A stretch of 64,000 nucleotides of DNA from contig NZ_CP108370.1 of assembly GCF_035953295.1 (NCBI RefSeq), forward strand, positions 3,935,001 through 3,999,000. The letters run 5' to 3'. The translations under genes were made by a program, and so were the position numbers. Below, piece after piece: positions 18,453 through 26,696 of this stretch. Below the pieces are notes generated by a model that searched no databases, was not told where the DNA came from, and was given only the letters and a program-made list of their open reading frames with translations. Positions within the stretch are counted from its first letter, which is position 1; each line of letters begins with the position of its first letter. The DNA comes from Streptomyces sp. NBC_01335. GTDB lineage: Bacteria; Actinomycetota; Actinomycetes; Streptomycetales; Streptomycetaceae.

Positions 18453-20144
18453 GTGGCGGAACGTAGCACGGCTGCCGTCGACGTGGCCGACAACAGCGGC
18501 GACGAGCCGCTGGCCGCCAAGGCGGAAGAGGCCACGACCGACGGGACGGCTGAAGCCAAGAGCGCGGCGGGCACGAGCCCCGACGGCGTGGACGACAAGG
18601 ACGCCGGCTCCCCCGCGGAGCCACCTGCGCCCGATCTGCACAGCGGCCACAAGCTGGCCAAGCGATACCGGCTCGAAGAGTGCGTCACCCGGCTGGACGG
18701 TTTCAGCAGCTGGCGCGCGATGGACGAGAAGCTGCGACGAGCGGTGGGCGTCCACCTGCTCACGGCGAACCATCCCCGCGCCCGGCCGGTCCTGGCGGCG
18801 GCACGCTCGTCCGCCCTGCTCGGCGACCCGCGGTTCGTCCAGGTGCTGGACGCCGTGGAAGAGGGCGACTTCGTCTACGTCGTCCACGAGTGGCTCCCGG
18901 ACGCCGTCGAGCTCACCGCGCTGCTCGCCGCGGGCCCGATGGAGGCGCACGACGCGTTCCAGCTCGTCGGTCAGCTCTCCCAGGCCATGGCGGCGGCACA
19001 CCGCGAGGGGCTGGCCCACCTGCGCCTGACCCCCGGCGCCGTCCTGCGCAGCTCCACGGGGCAGTACCGCATCCGCGGCCTCGCCGTGGACGCCGCCCTG
19101 CGGGGCATCACGGCCGAGCGTCCGCTGCGCACGGACACCGAGGCGATCGGCGCCCTGCTGTACGCGGCGCTCACGCAGCGGTGGCCCTACGAGAACGACG
19201 CCTACGGACTCGCCGGCCTGCCCAAGGAAGTGGGGCTCATCGCGCCCGACCAGGTCCGGGCGGGAGTCCACCGCGGTCTCTCGGAGCTCGCCATGCGCGC
19301 GCTCGCCAACGACGGCGCCACCGCCTCACGGCAGGAACCGCCCTGCACGACCCCGGACGAGCTGGCCAAGGCGGTCGCCGCGATGCCGCGCATCCTGCCG
19401 CCCGAGCCGACCTTCACCGCTCCGCCCGAGTACCAGCGGACCACCTACCAGCAGGGGACGTACGGGCGTCCGTCCGCCCATCCCGCGCAGGCGGTCCCGG
19501 TCATGGCCGCGCCTCCGGCCCCGCTCCAGAGCCGCACCGGCAGGGCCTTGAAGTGGGCCGTCTCCGCCCTGCTCATCGCCGCGCTGGGGCTCGGCAGCTG
19601 GCAGCTCGCCGAGACGCTCCTGGACAACAAGAAGACCGAGGAGACCGACACCACCCGGACGACGGACAGCGGCAGCACCGACAAGAACGTCCTCGTCTCG
19701 GGCAAGCCGATCACCATCGTGCAAGCCCGGGACTACGACCCTCTCGGCACCGACGGGGGCGAGAAGCCCGAGGCGATAAAGAACGCCTACGACGGTGACC
19801 CCAGCACCTACTGGTCCACCCAGAGCTACTACACCGCCAAGTTCGGTGCCCTCAAGACAGGCGTCGGCATGGTTCTCGACCTCGGCGAGGTGCAGCAGGT
19901 CGGTTCCGTGGACGTCTCCTTCCTCGACGGCACCACCTCGGTCGAACTGCGTACCGCGAAGGACGCGTCCCCACCGTCCATGCCCGACGGCTTCACCAAG
20001 GTGGCCGAGGGCTCGGGGACGGATGTGACGCTCAAGCCGGGGAACCCCGTCCAGGCGCGGTACCTTCTCGTCTGGCTCACCGAGCTGCCCGGCAGTGGGA
20101 AGGACTACCGGGGCAAGGTCTCCGAGATCAAGGTCACCAGCTGA
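18453..20144 (+). CDS. Membrane pseudokinase with extracellular discoidin-like domain
   Basis: This protein of about 563 residues begins at a GTG (MAERSTAAVDVADN) behind GGGGAGGCAGGA. After a polar leader, residues about 70-300 resemble a Ser/Thr kinase but lack every key residue. The glycine loop reads LDGFSSW, the ATP lysine is replaced in RAVGVHLL, the HRD/K/N loop reads AHLRLTPGAVL, and DFG reads RGLAVD. A single membrane helix (about 365-388, LKWAVSALLIAALGLGSWQL) follows. The C-terminal ~145 residues resemble a discoidin/F5-8C sugar-binding fold (DGDPSTYWST, GVGMVLDLGEVQQVGSV). This matches the pseudokinase half of mycobacterial MviN, which is a phosphorylation-dependent scaffold. It probably regulates MurJ. 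Confidence 0.88.
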   Translation: MAERSTAAVDVADNSGDEPLAAKAEEATTDGTAEAKSAAGTSPDGVDDKDAGSPAEPPAPDLHSGHKLAKRYRLEECVTRLDGFSSWRAMDEKLRRAVGVHLLTANHPRARPVLAAARSSALLGDPRFVQVLDAVEEGDFVYVVHEWLPDAVELTALLAAGPMEAHDAFQLVGQLSQAMAAAHREGLAHLRLTPGAVLRSSTGQYRIRGLAVDAALRGITAERPLRTDTEAIGALLYAALTQRWPYENDAYGLAGLPKEVGLIAPDQVRAGVHRGLSELAMRALANDGATASRQEPPCTTPDELAKAVAAMPRILPPEPTFTAPPEYQRTTYQQGTYGRPSAHPAQAVPVMAAPPAPLQSRTGRALKWAVSALLIAALGLGSWQLAETLLDNKKTEETDTTRTTDSGSTDKNVLVSGKPITIVQARDYDPLGTDGGEKPEAIKNAYDGDPSTYWSTQSYYTAKFGALKTGVGMVLDLGEVQQVGSVDVSFLDGTTSVELRTAKDASPPSMPDGFTKVAEGSGTDVTLKPGNPVQARYLLVWLTELPGSGKDYRGKVSEIKVTS

Positions 20145-20172
20145 CGGACGCAAGGGGCGGGGGAGCTCACCG

Positions 20173-20895
20173 TTGGACGACGCCAGATTCGCCGACACCA
20201 GTGACCAGGAACTGCTGGCACAGCACGTGGCAGGCGTACCGGAAGCCTTCGGTGAGCTGGTGCGGCGCCACCGGGACCGTCTGTGGGCCGTGGCGCTGCG
20301 GACGCTCGGTGACCGGGAGGAAGCGGCGGACGCGGTCCAGGACGCCCTCGTCTCCGCCTTCCGCGCCGCCCACACCTTCCGGGGGCAGTCCGCCGTCACC
20401 ACCTGGCTGCACCGGATCACCGTGAACGCCTGCCTCGACCGGGCACGCAAGGCCGCCTCCCGCAGGACCTCACCGGTGGACACCGCCGAGCGCCTCGATC
20501 AGTTGCTGGAGCCGCACGAGTCGGCCGAGGCACCCGCCGAGCGTCGGGATCTGCACCGCGAGCTGCTGGCCGCGCTCGCGACGCTCCCTCCCGAGCAGCG
20601 CGCCGCGTTGGTCCTCGTGGACATGCAGGGGTATCCCGTCGCGGAGGCGGCCGCGATTCTCGACGTGCCGACCGGCACGGTGAAAAGTCGCTGTGCCCGG
20701 GGACGGGCCCGCCTCCTGCCGCTGCTGAATCATCTGCGCGGGCGTGACACGGATGACCCACCGCTGACGAGCAAGGAGCCGCCAGGTTCCGAACGGAACC
20801 GATCAGAAGATCCATTCGTCCCACGGCCGTCAGCGCCGAGGAACGCAGGAGCGCATGATCCTGCCGCAGCGCAGGGCGGAGGCGGACACTCATGA
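20173..20895 (+). CDS. sigM: ECF RNA polymerase sigma factor, SigM-like
   Basis: This 240-residue ECF sigma factor has region 2 at about residues 20-90 (AFGELVRRHRDRLWAVALRT, then DREEAADAVQDALVSAFRA) and region 4 at about 130-185 (LATLPPEQRAALVLVDMQGY, PTGTVKSRCARGRARL). The tail after residue 190 is polar. I chose a TTG start (LDDARFADTSDQELL) behind GGGGGAGCTCACC; a longer in-frame start is possible. Its stop overlaps the start of the anti-sigma-like gene by four bases, so the two are translationally coupled. The position between murJ/pseudokinase and trxBA matches mycobacterial sigM; in S. coelicolor the name SigM has also been used for another locus, so the symbol is positional. Confidence 0.9.
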   Translation: MDDARFADTSDQELLAQHVAGVPEAFGELVRRHRDRLWAVALRTLGDREEAADAVQDALVSAFRAAHTFRGQSAVTTWLHRITVNACLDRARKAASRRTSPVDTAERLDQLLEPHESAEAPAERRDLHRELLAALATLPPEQRAALVLVDMQGYPVAEAAAILDVPTGTVKSRCARGRARLLPLLNHLRGRDTDDPPLTSKEPPGSERNRSEDPFVPRPSAPRNAGAHDPAAAQGGGGHS

Positions 20896-21908
20896 CATCC
20901 ACGACCGATACCACTCAGCACCCGGACGTCACCGAGATCTCCGACTTCGCTGAAGACATCCTCCCCGTCGCCCGGGCCACGGAGATCCGGCGTCACCTCC
21001 TCACCTGCGCGCTCTGCGAAGACGTGCACTCTTCCCTGGAGGAGATCCGCTCTCTGCTCGGCTCGCTGCCGGAGCCTTCCCCCGTATCGGCCGACATCGC
21101 CGACCGCATCGACGCGGCGCTAGCCGCCGAGACGCTTCTCGGCTCCCGCACCCCCTCGGCCTCCCCCTCGGCGAGCACCGATGTTTCACGTGAAACGGCA
21201 TCGCAGACCGCGGAGCGGCCGACAACGCCCACCGCGGAGCACATCGCCGAGCATGCCCCGGGCGCGCCTGCCGGAACACCGCCGAAGCCCGGGGCACCGA
21301 TGTCCCGTTCCACCGCCCATCCGTCGAGCACCTCCACAGGCCCCGGCCGGGGCCGTTTCCCTCGGCGCCGTCGCGTCGTCCTCGGGACCGTGTTCGGCGC
21401 CGCGATTCTGGGCATGGGCGCCCTCGTGTTCCAGACAGCAGCTACGACGACCGGAGCTTCGTCCGACAAGGCGGGCTCCGGGTCCATGGCTGCGTCCGCG
21501 CCCCCGGAGGGCGGCGCGGACGCAGCCGCCTCGTCCGCCGTCGAGTTCACCACGGCCACGCTCGCGGATCAGGTGCGCGGCCTGCTGGGCAGCGCTTCCG
21601 CGCTCCAGCGCACCGAGGGCGCCAAGGGCACGCCCCAGGAAGCAGGCCCCTCCGGGACGCCCACGGTCGACCGTCCACTGCAAGCGCCGTCCGTACCCGC
21701 CTGCGTCCAGCGGGCGCTCGGCCGTACCGCTTCCGCCCTCGCGGTGGAGACCGGGATCTACCGGGGGACCGATACCTACCTCGTGGTACTGCCGCACCCC
21801 ACGGACGGTTCCCTGGTCACCGCCTACCTCGTCGACGCCGGATGCACCGCCGCCGATCCCTCGGACACGGGCACCGTTCTGTTCACCCACGCCTACCCCC
21901 GTGCCTGA
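20892..21908 (+). CDS. Putative membrane anti-sigma factor partner of SigM-like protein
   Basis: This 338-residue protein overlaps the sigma factor stop (ATGA). Residues 35-42 read H-L-L-T-C-A-L-C, the H-x3-C-x2-C zinc-binding anti-sigma motif, in an N-terminal domain of about 75 residues. A long Pro/Thr/Ala-rich linker follows, then one membrane segment at about 158-178 (VVLGTVFGAAILGMGALVF) and a C-terminal extracytoplasmic domain. This is the layout of a ZAS-type anti-sigma factor that senses an envelope signal. A perfect parS site is embedded in the linker codons at 21183-21196, where it encodes V-S-R-E-T. Function is inferred from coupling and motif. Confidence 0.82.
   Translation: MTSTTDTTQHPDVTEISDFAEDILPVARATEIRRHLLTCALCEDVHSSLEEIRSLLGSLPEPSPVSADIADRIDAALAAETLLGSRTPSASPSASTDVSRETASQTAERPTTPTAEHIAEHAPGAPAGTPPKPGAPMSRSTAHPSSTSTGPGRGRFPRRRRVVLGTVFGAAILGMGALVFQTAATTTGASSDKAGSGSMAASAPPEGGADAAASSAVEFTTATLADQVRGLLGSASALQRTEGAKGTPQEAGPSGTPTVDRPLQAPSVPACVQRALGRTASALAVETGIYRGTDTYLVVLPHPTDGSLVTAYLVDAGCTAADPSDTGTVLFTHAYPRA
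21183..21196. promoter_or_regulatory. parS site inside the anti-sigma gene
   Basis: GTTTCACGTGAAAC, a perfect core match with flanks T and G, sits within the low-complexity linker of the anti-sigma-like gene, where the amino-acid sequence is presumably free to accommodate it. Confidence 0.9.
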
Positions 21909-21941
21909 CCCCGATGTGCCCCACGCCACGCGGGAAGGATC

Positions 21942-21968
21942 GGGAATGCGCGCCCCGTAGGATCCGTT
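21942..21968 (+). promoter_or_regulatory. SigR-type (thiol-stress) promoter for trxBA
   Basis: GGGAAT (21942-21947), 18 bases, then GTT (21966-21968) matches the Streptomyces SigR consensus GGAAT-N18-GTT. It lies about 72 bases upstream of the trxB GTG. SigR is activated by disulfide stress and trxBA is its classic target in S. coelicolor (established for that species, inferred here). Confidence 0.8.
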
Positions 21969-22039
21969 GGGTGGGGTGAGAGTCGTTGAACCGACCCCCT
22001 CAGACAAGCAGGCAGACCGCAGAGACGAGGAAGACACCC

Positions 22040-23011
22040 GTGAGCGACGTCCGTAATGTGATCATCATCGGCTCCGGGCCGGCTGGATACACGGCCGCCC
22101 TGTACACCGCTCGCGCCTCGCTGAAGCCCCTGGTCTTCGAGGGTGCCGTCACCGCCGGTGGTGCGCTGATGAACACCACCGACGTGGAGAACTTCCCCGG
22201 GTTCCAGGACGGCATCATGGGTCCCGATCTCATGGACAACATGCGCGCCCAGGCCGAGCGCTTCGGCGCGGAGCTGGTTCCGGACGACGTCGTCGCCGTG
22301 GATCTGACCGGTGAGATCAAGACGGTTACGGACACGGCGGGTACGGTCCACCGCGCCAAGGCCGTCATCGTGACCACCGGGTCCCAGCACCGGAAGCTCG
22401 GTCTGCCGAACGAGGACGCCCTCTCCGGGCGCGGCGTCTCGTGGTGCGCCACCTGCGACGGGTTCTTCTTCAAGGACCAGGACATCGCGGTGATCGGTGG
22501 CGGCGACACCGCCATGGAGGAGGCGACCTTCCTTTCCCGCTTCGCGAAGTCGGTCACCATCGTCCACCGCCGTGACACGCTCCGCGCTTCCAAGGCGATG
22601 CAGGAGCGCGCCTTCGCCGACCCGAAGATCAATTTCGCCTGGGACAGCGAGGTCGCCGGGGTTCACGGTGAGCAGAAGCTCTCCGGTCTGACCCTGCGCA
22701 ACACCAAGACCGGCGAGACCTCCGAGCTGGCGGTCACCGGCCTCTTCATCGCTGTCGGCCACGACCCGCGGACCGAGCTTTTCAAGGGTCAGCTCGACCT
22801 CGACGAGGAGGGCTACCTCAAGGTCCAGGCCCCCTCGACCCGTACCAACCTCACGGGCGTCTTCGGTGCCGGCGACGTCGTCGACCACACCTACCGTCAG
22901 GCCATCACCGCGGCAGGCACCGGTTGCTCGGCCGCTCTCGACGCCGAACGCTTCCTGGCCGCCCTGGCGGACGAGAAGCTCGCCGAGCCGGAGAAGACCC
23001 CGGCCGTCTGA
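22040..23011 (+). CDS. trxB: Thioredoxin reductase
   Basis: This 323-residue flavoenzyme passes electrons from NADPH to thioredoxin in the cytoplasm. The FAD-binding motif [10 protein letters not shown] is at residues 11-20. The redox-active pair is C136-A-T-C139, within VSWCATCDG. The NADPH-binding motif [10 protein letters not shown] follows, and [10 protein letters not shown] closes the FAD domain. The GTG start has GACGAGGAAGA upstream. trxA starts 43 bases downstream, and the upstream SigR-like promoter predicts induction by thiol oxidation. Confidence 0.97.
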   Translation: MSDVRNVIIIGSGPAGYTAALYTARASLKPLVFEGAVTAGGALMNTTDVENFPGFQDGIMGPDLMDNMRAQAERFGAELVPDDVVAVDLTGEIKTVTDTAGTVHRAKAVIVTTGSQHRKLGLPNEDALSGRGVSWCATCDGFFFKDQDIAVIGGGDTAMEEATFLSRFAKSVTIVHRRDTLRASKAMQERAFADPKINFAWDSEVAGVHGEQKLSGLTLRNTKTGETSELAVTGLFIAVGHDPRTELFKGQLDLDEEGYLKVQAPSTRTNLTGVFGAGDVVDHTYRQAITAAGTGCSAALDAERFLAALADEKLAEPEKTPAV

Positions 23012-23054
23012 ACTGCTCCACCCACACCCCCACCCTGTAGTTAAGGAGGCCGCC

Positions 23055-23387
23055 GTGGCCGGCGCGCTGAAGAACGTTACCGACGCTACTTTCGAGGAAG
23101 AGGTCCTCAAGAGCGGCAAGCCCGTTCTCGTGGACTTCTGGGCCGCTTGGTGCGGCCCGTGCCGCCAGATCGCCCCCTCCCTGGAGGCCATCGCGGCTGA
23201 GCACGACGAGATCGAGATCGTGAAGCTCAACATCGACGAGAACCCGGAAACCGCCGCGAAGTACGGCGTGATGTCCATTCCGACGCTCAACGTCTACCAG
23301 GGTGGCGAGGTCGCCAAGACCATCGTCGGCGCCAAGCCCAAGGCCGCGATCATCCGCGACCTCGAAGACTTCATCGTCGCGAAGTAA
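23055..23387 (+). CDS. trxA: Thioredoxin
   Basis: This 110-residue protein disulfide reductase has the active site W32-C33-G-P-C36 and the conserved cis-Pro loop in MSIPTLNVY. The GTG start is preceded by an excellent AAGGAGG site. It is the second gene of the trxBA operon and is reduced by TrxB. A hairpin terminator overlapping a parS site follows 57 bases after the stop. Confidence 0.97.
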   Translation: MAGALKNVTDATFEEEVLKSGKPVLVDFWAAWCGPCRQIAPSLEAIAAEHDEIEIVKLNIDENPETAAKYGVMSIPTLNVYQGGEVAKTIVGAKPKAAIIRDLEDFIVAK

Positions 23388-23432
23388 GCAGCACCCGCGC
23401 CGTGCGCGCACCCCGCGGTACGCACGGAGCAT

Positions 23433-23446
23433 GTTTCACGTGAAAC
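23433..23446. promoter_or_regulatory. parS site downstream of trxA
   Basis: GTTTCACGTGAAAC, a perfect core, lies between the convergent trxA and GNAT genes. Its last three bases belong to the stem of the adjoining terminator. Confidence 0.92.
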
Positions 23447-23476
23447 GGGTCGGCCTCACCCAGAGGCCGACCCGTT
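23444..23476 (+). terminator. trxA terminator hairpin
   Basis: A 14-bp perfect stem (23444-23457 with 23463-23476; core GGGTCGGCCTC) with a 5-base loop, ending in GTT. It shares the AAC end of the parS site. Confidence 0.8.
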
Positions 23477-23612
23477 CTGCTGTGCCCGTTCCTCGCCGTA
23501 CCGGTGCCAGGTCTCTGACGCTAAGTCCTGATGAGCTCTCTCCAGCCCTCGACCGTATGAGGCCGTGCTGTGAAAGCCCCGCTGTCGGACGACGCTACCT
23601 TCACAACACGGC

Positions 23613-24230
23613 CTAGAGCGGCCGGAGCACGGGTTCCTTCTGCACCACTCCCAGCAGCCGGTCCAACGCCAGCTCGACGTCTTCCCGCCAGGAGAGCGTC
23701 GTCCGCAGATCCAGTCGCAGACGCGGATGGACGGGATGAGGCCTGACCGTCTTGAAGCCCACTGCCAGGAGGTGATCCGCCGGGAGCAGACACGCGGGTT
23801 CCGTCCATCGCGCTTCACCGAAGGCTTCGATCGCCTTGAAGCCCCGTTGGAGCAGGTCCTTCGCCACCGTCTGCACCATGACCCTTCCGAGCCCCTGTCG
23901 CTGGTAGGCGGGGTCGATCCACCCGGTGATCAACTGCACGGCGTCAGGTGAGACCGGACTGGTGGGAAAGGCGATGGAGCGCGGTACGTAGGCCGGCGGG
24001 GCGTAGAGCACATAGCCCACCGGCACCTCGTCGACGTGGACCAGACGCCCGCAGGAGCCCCACTCCAGGAGAACGGCGGAGAGCCAGGATTCCTTCGCCG
24101 TCTCCGACTCGCCCGCCTTGATCGCGGCTTCCGCCCTGACGGGGTCCAACTCCCAGAACACACAGGAACGACAGCGCTGGGGAAGATCCGGAAGGTTGTC
24201 CAGGGTGAGCGGTACGAGCCGACGCCCCAT
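23613..24230 (-). CDS. GNAT-family N-acetyltransferase
   Basis: This 205-residue protein has the acetyl-CoA-binding motif Q-R-Q-G-L-G-R-V (about residues 112-119), preceded by LITGWIDPAYQ. The N-terminus carries CRSCVFWELDP, a possible metal-binding Cys pair. Proteins of this type sit next to parB in streptomycetes (recalled), but no substrate is known. A strong hairpin separates it from parB upstream, so it is probably expressed from its own promoter in the 24231-24326 gap. The start ATG at 24230 is preceded by GGATCGCCTTC, a weak ribosome-binding site. Confidence 0.85.
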   Translation of the reverse strand: MGRRLVPLTLDNLPDLPQRCRSCVFWELDPVRAEAAIKAGESETAKESWLSAVLLEWGSCGRLVHVDEVPVGYVLYAPPAYVPRSIAFPTSPVSPDAVQLITGWIDPAYQRQGLGRVMVQTVAKDLLQRGFKAIEAFGEARWTEPACLLPADHLLAVGFKTVRPHPVHPRLRLDLRTTLSWREDVELALDRLLGVVQKEPVLRPL

Positions 24231-24326
24231 GAAGGCGATCCCTCACTTCCTTGGATCCCGGGAGATACGCCCTACCAGATCGCATCGTATCGACGCGGGC
24301 AGAAGGCGCCTACCCGGGAACGAGCA

Positions 24327-24368
24327 AAGGACGGGTCCTGTTCCGCTGCCGGAACAGGACCCGTCCTT
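24327..24368 (-). terminator. parB terminator hairpin
   Basis: A 19-bp perfect stem with a 4-base CTGC loop (24327-24345 with 24350-24368) lies 18 bases after the parB stop. The stem includes AAGGACGGGTCC. Confidence 0.85.
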
Positions 24369-24386
24369 CACGCGCTACCGAAACCG

Positions 24387-25463
24387 TCAGTCCGCCGCTT
24401 CGTCCTCGGCCGGCTTCGCGGTGGTGCCGCTCTCCAGCACCCGTCCCTCACCCGGCGCGAGGCTGCCGAGAATGCGGTTGAGATCCTCCATCGAGGCGAA
24501 CTCGACGACGATCTTCCCCTTCTTCTGACCGAGGTCCACCTTCACCCGGGTCTCGAACCGGTCCGAGAGCCGTGACGCCAGGTCACTCAGCGCGGGTGAG
24601 ACCAGACTTCCCGCCCTCGGCCCCTTGGGCTTGGTGGAGCGGGTGCTGCTCGACTCCATGACCTTGACGATCTCCTCGGTCGAACGCACCGAGAGCCCTT
24701 CACGCACGATGCGACGGGAGAGATCCTCCTGCTCCTGGGGGTCTTCCAGCGAGAGCAGCGCGCGCGCATGGCCTGCCGAGAGAACTCCGGCAGCCACCCT
24801 GCTCCGCACGGAGAGCGGCAGACGCAGCAGACGCAGCGTGTTCGAGACCTGGGGTCGCGAGCGCCCGATCCGGTCGGCCAGCTGCTCCTGGGTGCAGTTG
24901 AACTCCTTCAGCAGCTGGGAATAGGCGGCAGCCTCCTCCAGCGGGTTGAGCTGAGCCCGGTGCAGGTTCTCCAGGAGCGCGTCCAGCAGAAGCTTGTCGT
25001 CATCGGTCTCCCGGACGATCGCGGGAATCCGCTCCAGGCCCGCCTCCCGGCTGGCCCGCAGGCGCCGCTCACCCATGATGAGCTCGTACTGGTCTGCCCC
25101 CACCTGGCGCACCACGACGGGCTGGAGGAGACCCACCTCCTTGATCGAGGTGACCAGCTCGCTGAGCGCCTCCTCGTCGAACACCTCGCGCGGCTGCTGA
25201 GGGTTGGGGCGGATCAACTCCGGCAGCAGTTCGGCGAAGTACGCGCCGACCGGGCCAGGCTCCGACTGCTCCACCGGCGGTTCGGGCGACTTCGGCTCGG
25301 GCACCAGAGGCCCGTTCGCAAGAGCGGACAGCTTCGCAGCCGGCACTCCCCGCTCGGCGGCCAGCACCTGGCCGGGACCCTGGGGTGCCACCTGCTTCTC
25401 CGTGGGAGCTGCCGGGATCAGCGCAGCGAGGCCACGTCCCAGCCCTCGACGACGGTCACTCAC
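24387..25463 (-). CDS. parB: Chromosome-partitioning protein ParB
   Basis: This 358-residue CTP-dependent DNA clamp loads at parS and organises the origin region for segregation during sporulation. The start SDRRRGLGRGLAALIP is the ParA-contacting N-terminus. The CTP-binding domain shows IRPNPQQPRE and IMGERRLRASREAG. The helix-turn-helix region contains LADRIGRSRPQVSNTLRLL. The C-terminal dimerisation part carries KVDLGQKKGKIVVEF. The GTG start overlaps the parA stop (GTGA), so the pair is coupled. Eight perfect parS copies occur in this window. Confidence 0.97.
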   Translation of the reverse strand: MSDRRRGLGRGLAALIPAAPTEKQVAPQGPGQVLAAERGVPAAKLSALANGPLVPEPKSPEPPVEQSEPGPVGAYFAELLPELIRPNPQQPREVFDEEALSELVTSIKEVGLLQPVVVRQVGADQYELIMGERRLRASREAGLERIPAIVRETDDDKLLLDALLENLHRAQLNPLEEAAAYSQLLKEFNCTQEQLADRIGRSRPQVSNTLRLLRLPLSVRSRVAAGVLSAGHARALLSLEDPQEQEDLSRRIVREGLSVRSTEEIVKVMESSSTRSTKPKGPRAGSLVSPALSDLASRLSDRFETRVKVDLGQKKGKIVVEFASMEDLNRILGSLAPGEGRVLESGTTAKPAEDEAAD

Positions 25464-26536
25464 TGGATGCCCTCCGAAATGCTCCGCTGGGTGCTCTGAC
25501 TGCCCACGTGGGCGGGCTGGGGCTCGTACCGCACTCCGACGCCCCGCAGCGCGATCTCACGCGCCGCTTCGAGATACGACAGCGACCCGCTCGACCCCGG
25601 ATCGTACGTCAGCACGGTCTGTCCGTAGCTGGGAGCCTCCGAGATACGTACGGACCTCGGAATACTCGTCCGCAGCACCTCCTTGCCGAAGTGGCTGCGC
25701 ACCTCCTCCGCGACCTGGGAAGCGAGGCGAGTCCTGCCGTCGTACATGGTGAGCAGGATCGTGGACACATGGAGGTCTGGGTTGAGGTGACCACGCACCA
25801 GTTCGACGTTCCGCAGCAACTGCCCCAGTCCCTCCAGTGCGTAGTACTCGCACTGAATGGGGATCAGCACCTCGGCCCCGGCGACCATCGCATTGACCGT
25901 CAGCAGGCCCAGGGAGGGAGGGCAGTCGATGAGGATGTAGTCGAGCGGCTGCTCGTACGCCTGAATGGCGCGCTGGAGTCGGCTCTCGCGTGCCACCAGG
26001 GAGACCAGCTCGATCTCCGCACCGGCGAGGTCGATGGTGGCGGGGGCGCAGAAGAGACCTTCGACGTCCGGGACAGGCTGCACGACTTCGGAGAGCGGCA
26101 TGCTCTCCACCAGGACGTCGTAGACCGAGGGGACCTCGGCGTGGTGGTCGATCCCCAGAGCCGTCGAGGCGTTTCCCTGCGGATCGAGGTCGATCACCAG
26201 GACGCGGGCGCCGTGCAGAGCGAGTGAGGCGGCAAGATTGACGGTCGACGTCGTCTTGCCCACACCGCCCTTCTGGTTGGCGACCACCATGACGCGCGTC
26301 CGGTCGGGGCGTGGCAGACCCTCGCCGGCACGGCCCAGGGCCTCCACCGCCAGCTGGGCCGCCCGGCCAATAGGTGTGTCATCCATCGGCGGCGGTGTTT
26401 CACGTGAAACACCGTCCGCCAGGGATTCGGTTCGGGGACCGGGGACCGGATCGGTCATCGGTCCCGCGATGTTGGCGTCGGACCGCAAGGATTCACTCTC
26501 CTCGACTTCAGGCTCGCAATGAACAGAGCCTGCCAT
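25460..26536 (-). CDS. parA: Chromosome-partitioning ATPase ParA
   Basis: This 358-residue Walker-type ATPase positions ParB-parS complexes. The deviant Walker A motif KGGVGKT is at residues 89-95. The A' motif VLVIDLDPQGNAS and Walker B region YILIDCPPSLGLL follow. The first ~75 residues are a variable leader, part of which (VSRET, 43-47) is encoded by a parS site. I chose the ATG at 26536; the frame stays open to 26716, and another ATG lies at 26461, so the true start is uncertain. It is co-transcribed with parB. Confidence 0.93.
   Translation of the reverse strand: MAGSVHCEPEVEESESLRSDANIAGPMTDPVPGPRTESLADGVSRETPPPMDDTPIGRAAQLAVEALGRAGEGLPRPDRTRVMVVANQKGGVGKTTSTVNLAASLALHGARVLVIDLDPQGNASTALGIDHHAEVPSVYDVLVESMPLSEVVQPVPDVEGLFCAPATIDLAGAEIELVSLVARESRLQRAIQAYEQPLDYILIDCPPSLGLLTVNAMVAGAEVLIPIQCEYYALEGLGQLLRNVELVRGHLNPDLHVSTILLTMYDGRTRLASQVAEEVRSHFGKEVLRTSIPRSVRISEAPSYGQTVLTYDPGSSGSLSYLEAAREIALRGVGVRYEPQPAHVGSQSTQRSISEGIQ
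26397..26410. promoter_or_regulatory. parS site in the 5' part of parA
   Basis: A perfect GTTTCACGTGAAAC core. The palindrome extends to 26393-26414 (CGGT...ACCG). It lies within the variable leader codons of parA. Confidence 0.9.
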
Positions 26537-26590
26537 GCTTTCGGGGTTGTGAACCAGCGAGGCCCGCTGTTCTGTGGATGGCTCCACCGA

Positions 26591-26599
26591 TGTGGACAA
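26591..26599 (-). promoter_or_regulatory. Perfect DnaA box upstream of parA
   Basis: TGTGGACAA is the reverse complement of TTGTCCACA, the Streptomyces DnaA consensus. It lies 55 bases in front of the chosen parA start. Confidence 0.7.
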
Positions 26600-26682
26600 C
26601 TTGGTAGCTCGTTCGGGGTTGCGGTCCCGCGGCGTGGCAGCCGCACGGCCACGGCCGATGATTCCCTGCAACAGAGAGCGAC

Positions 26683-26696
26683 GTTTCACGTGAAAC
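26683..26696. promoter_or_regulatory. parS site upstream of parA
   Basis: A perfect GTTTCACGTGAAAC core with flanks C and A, in the region between rsmG and parA, 286 bases from the parS inside parA. Confidence 0.92.
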
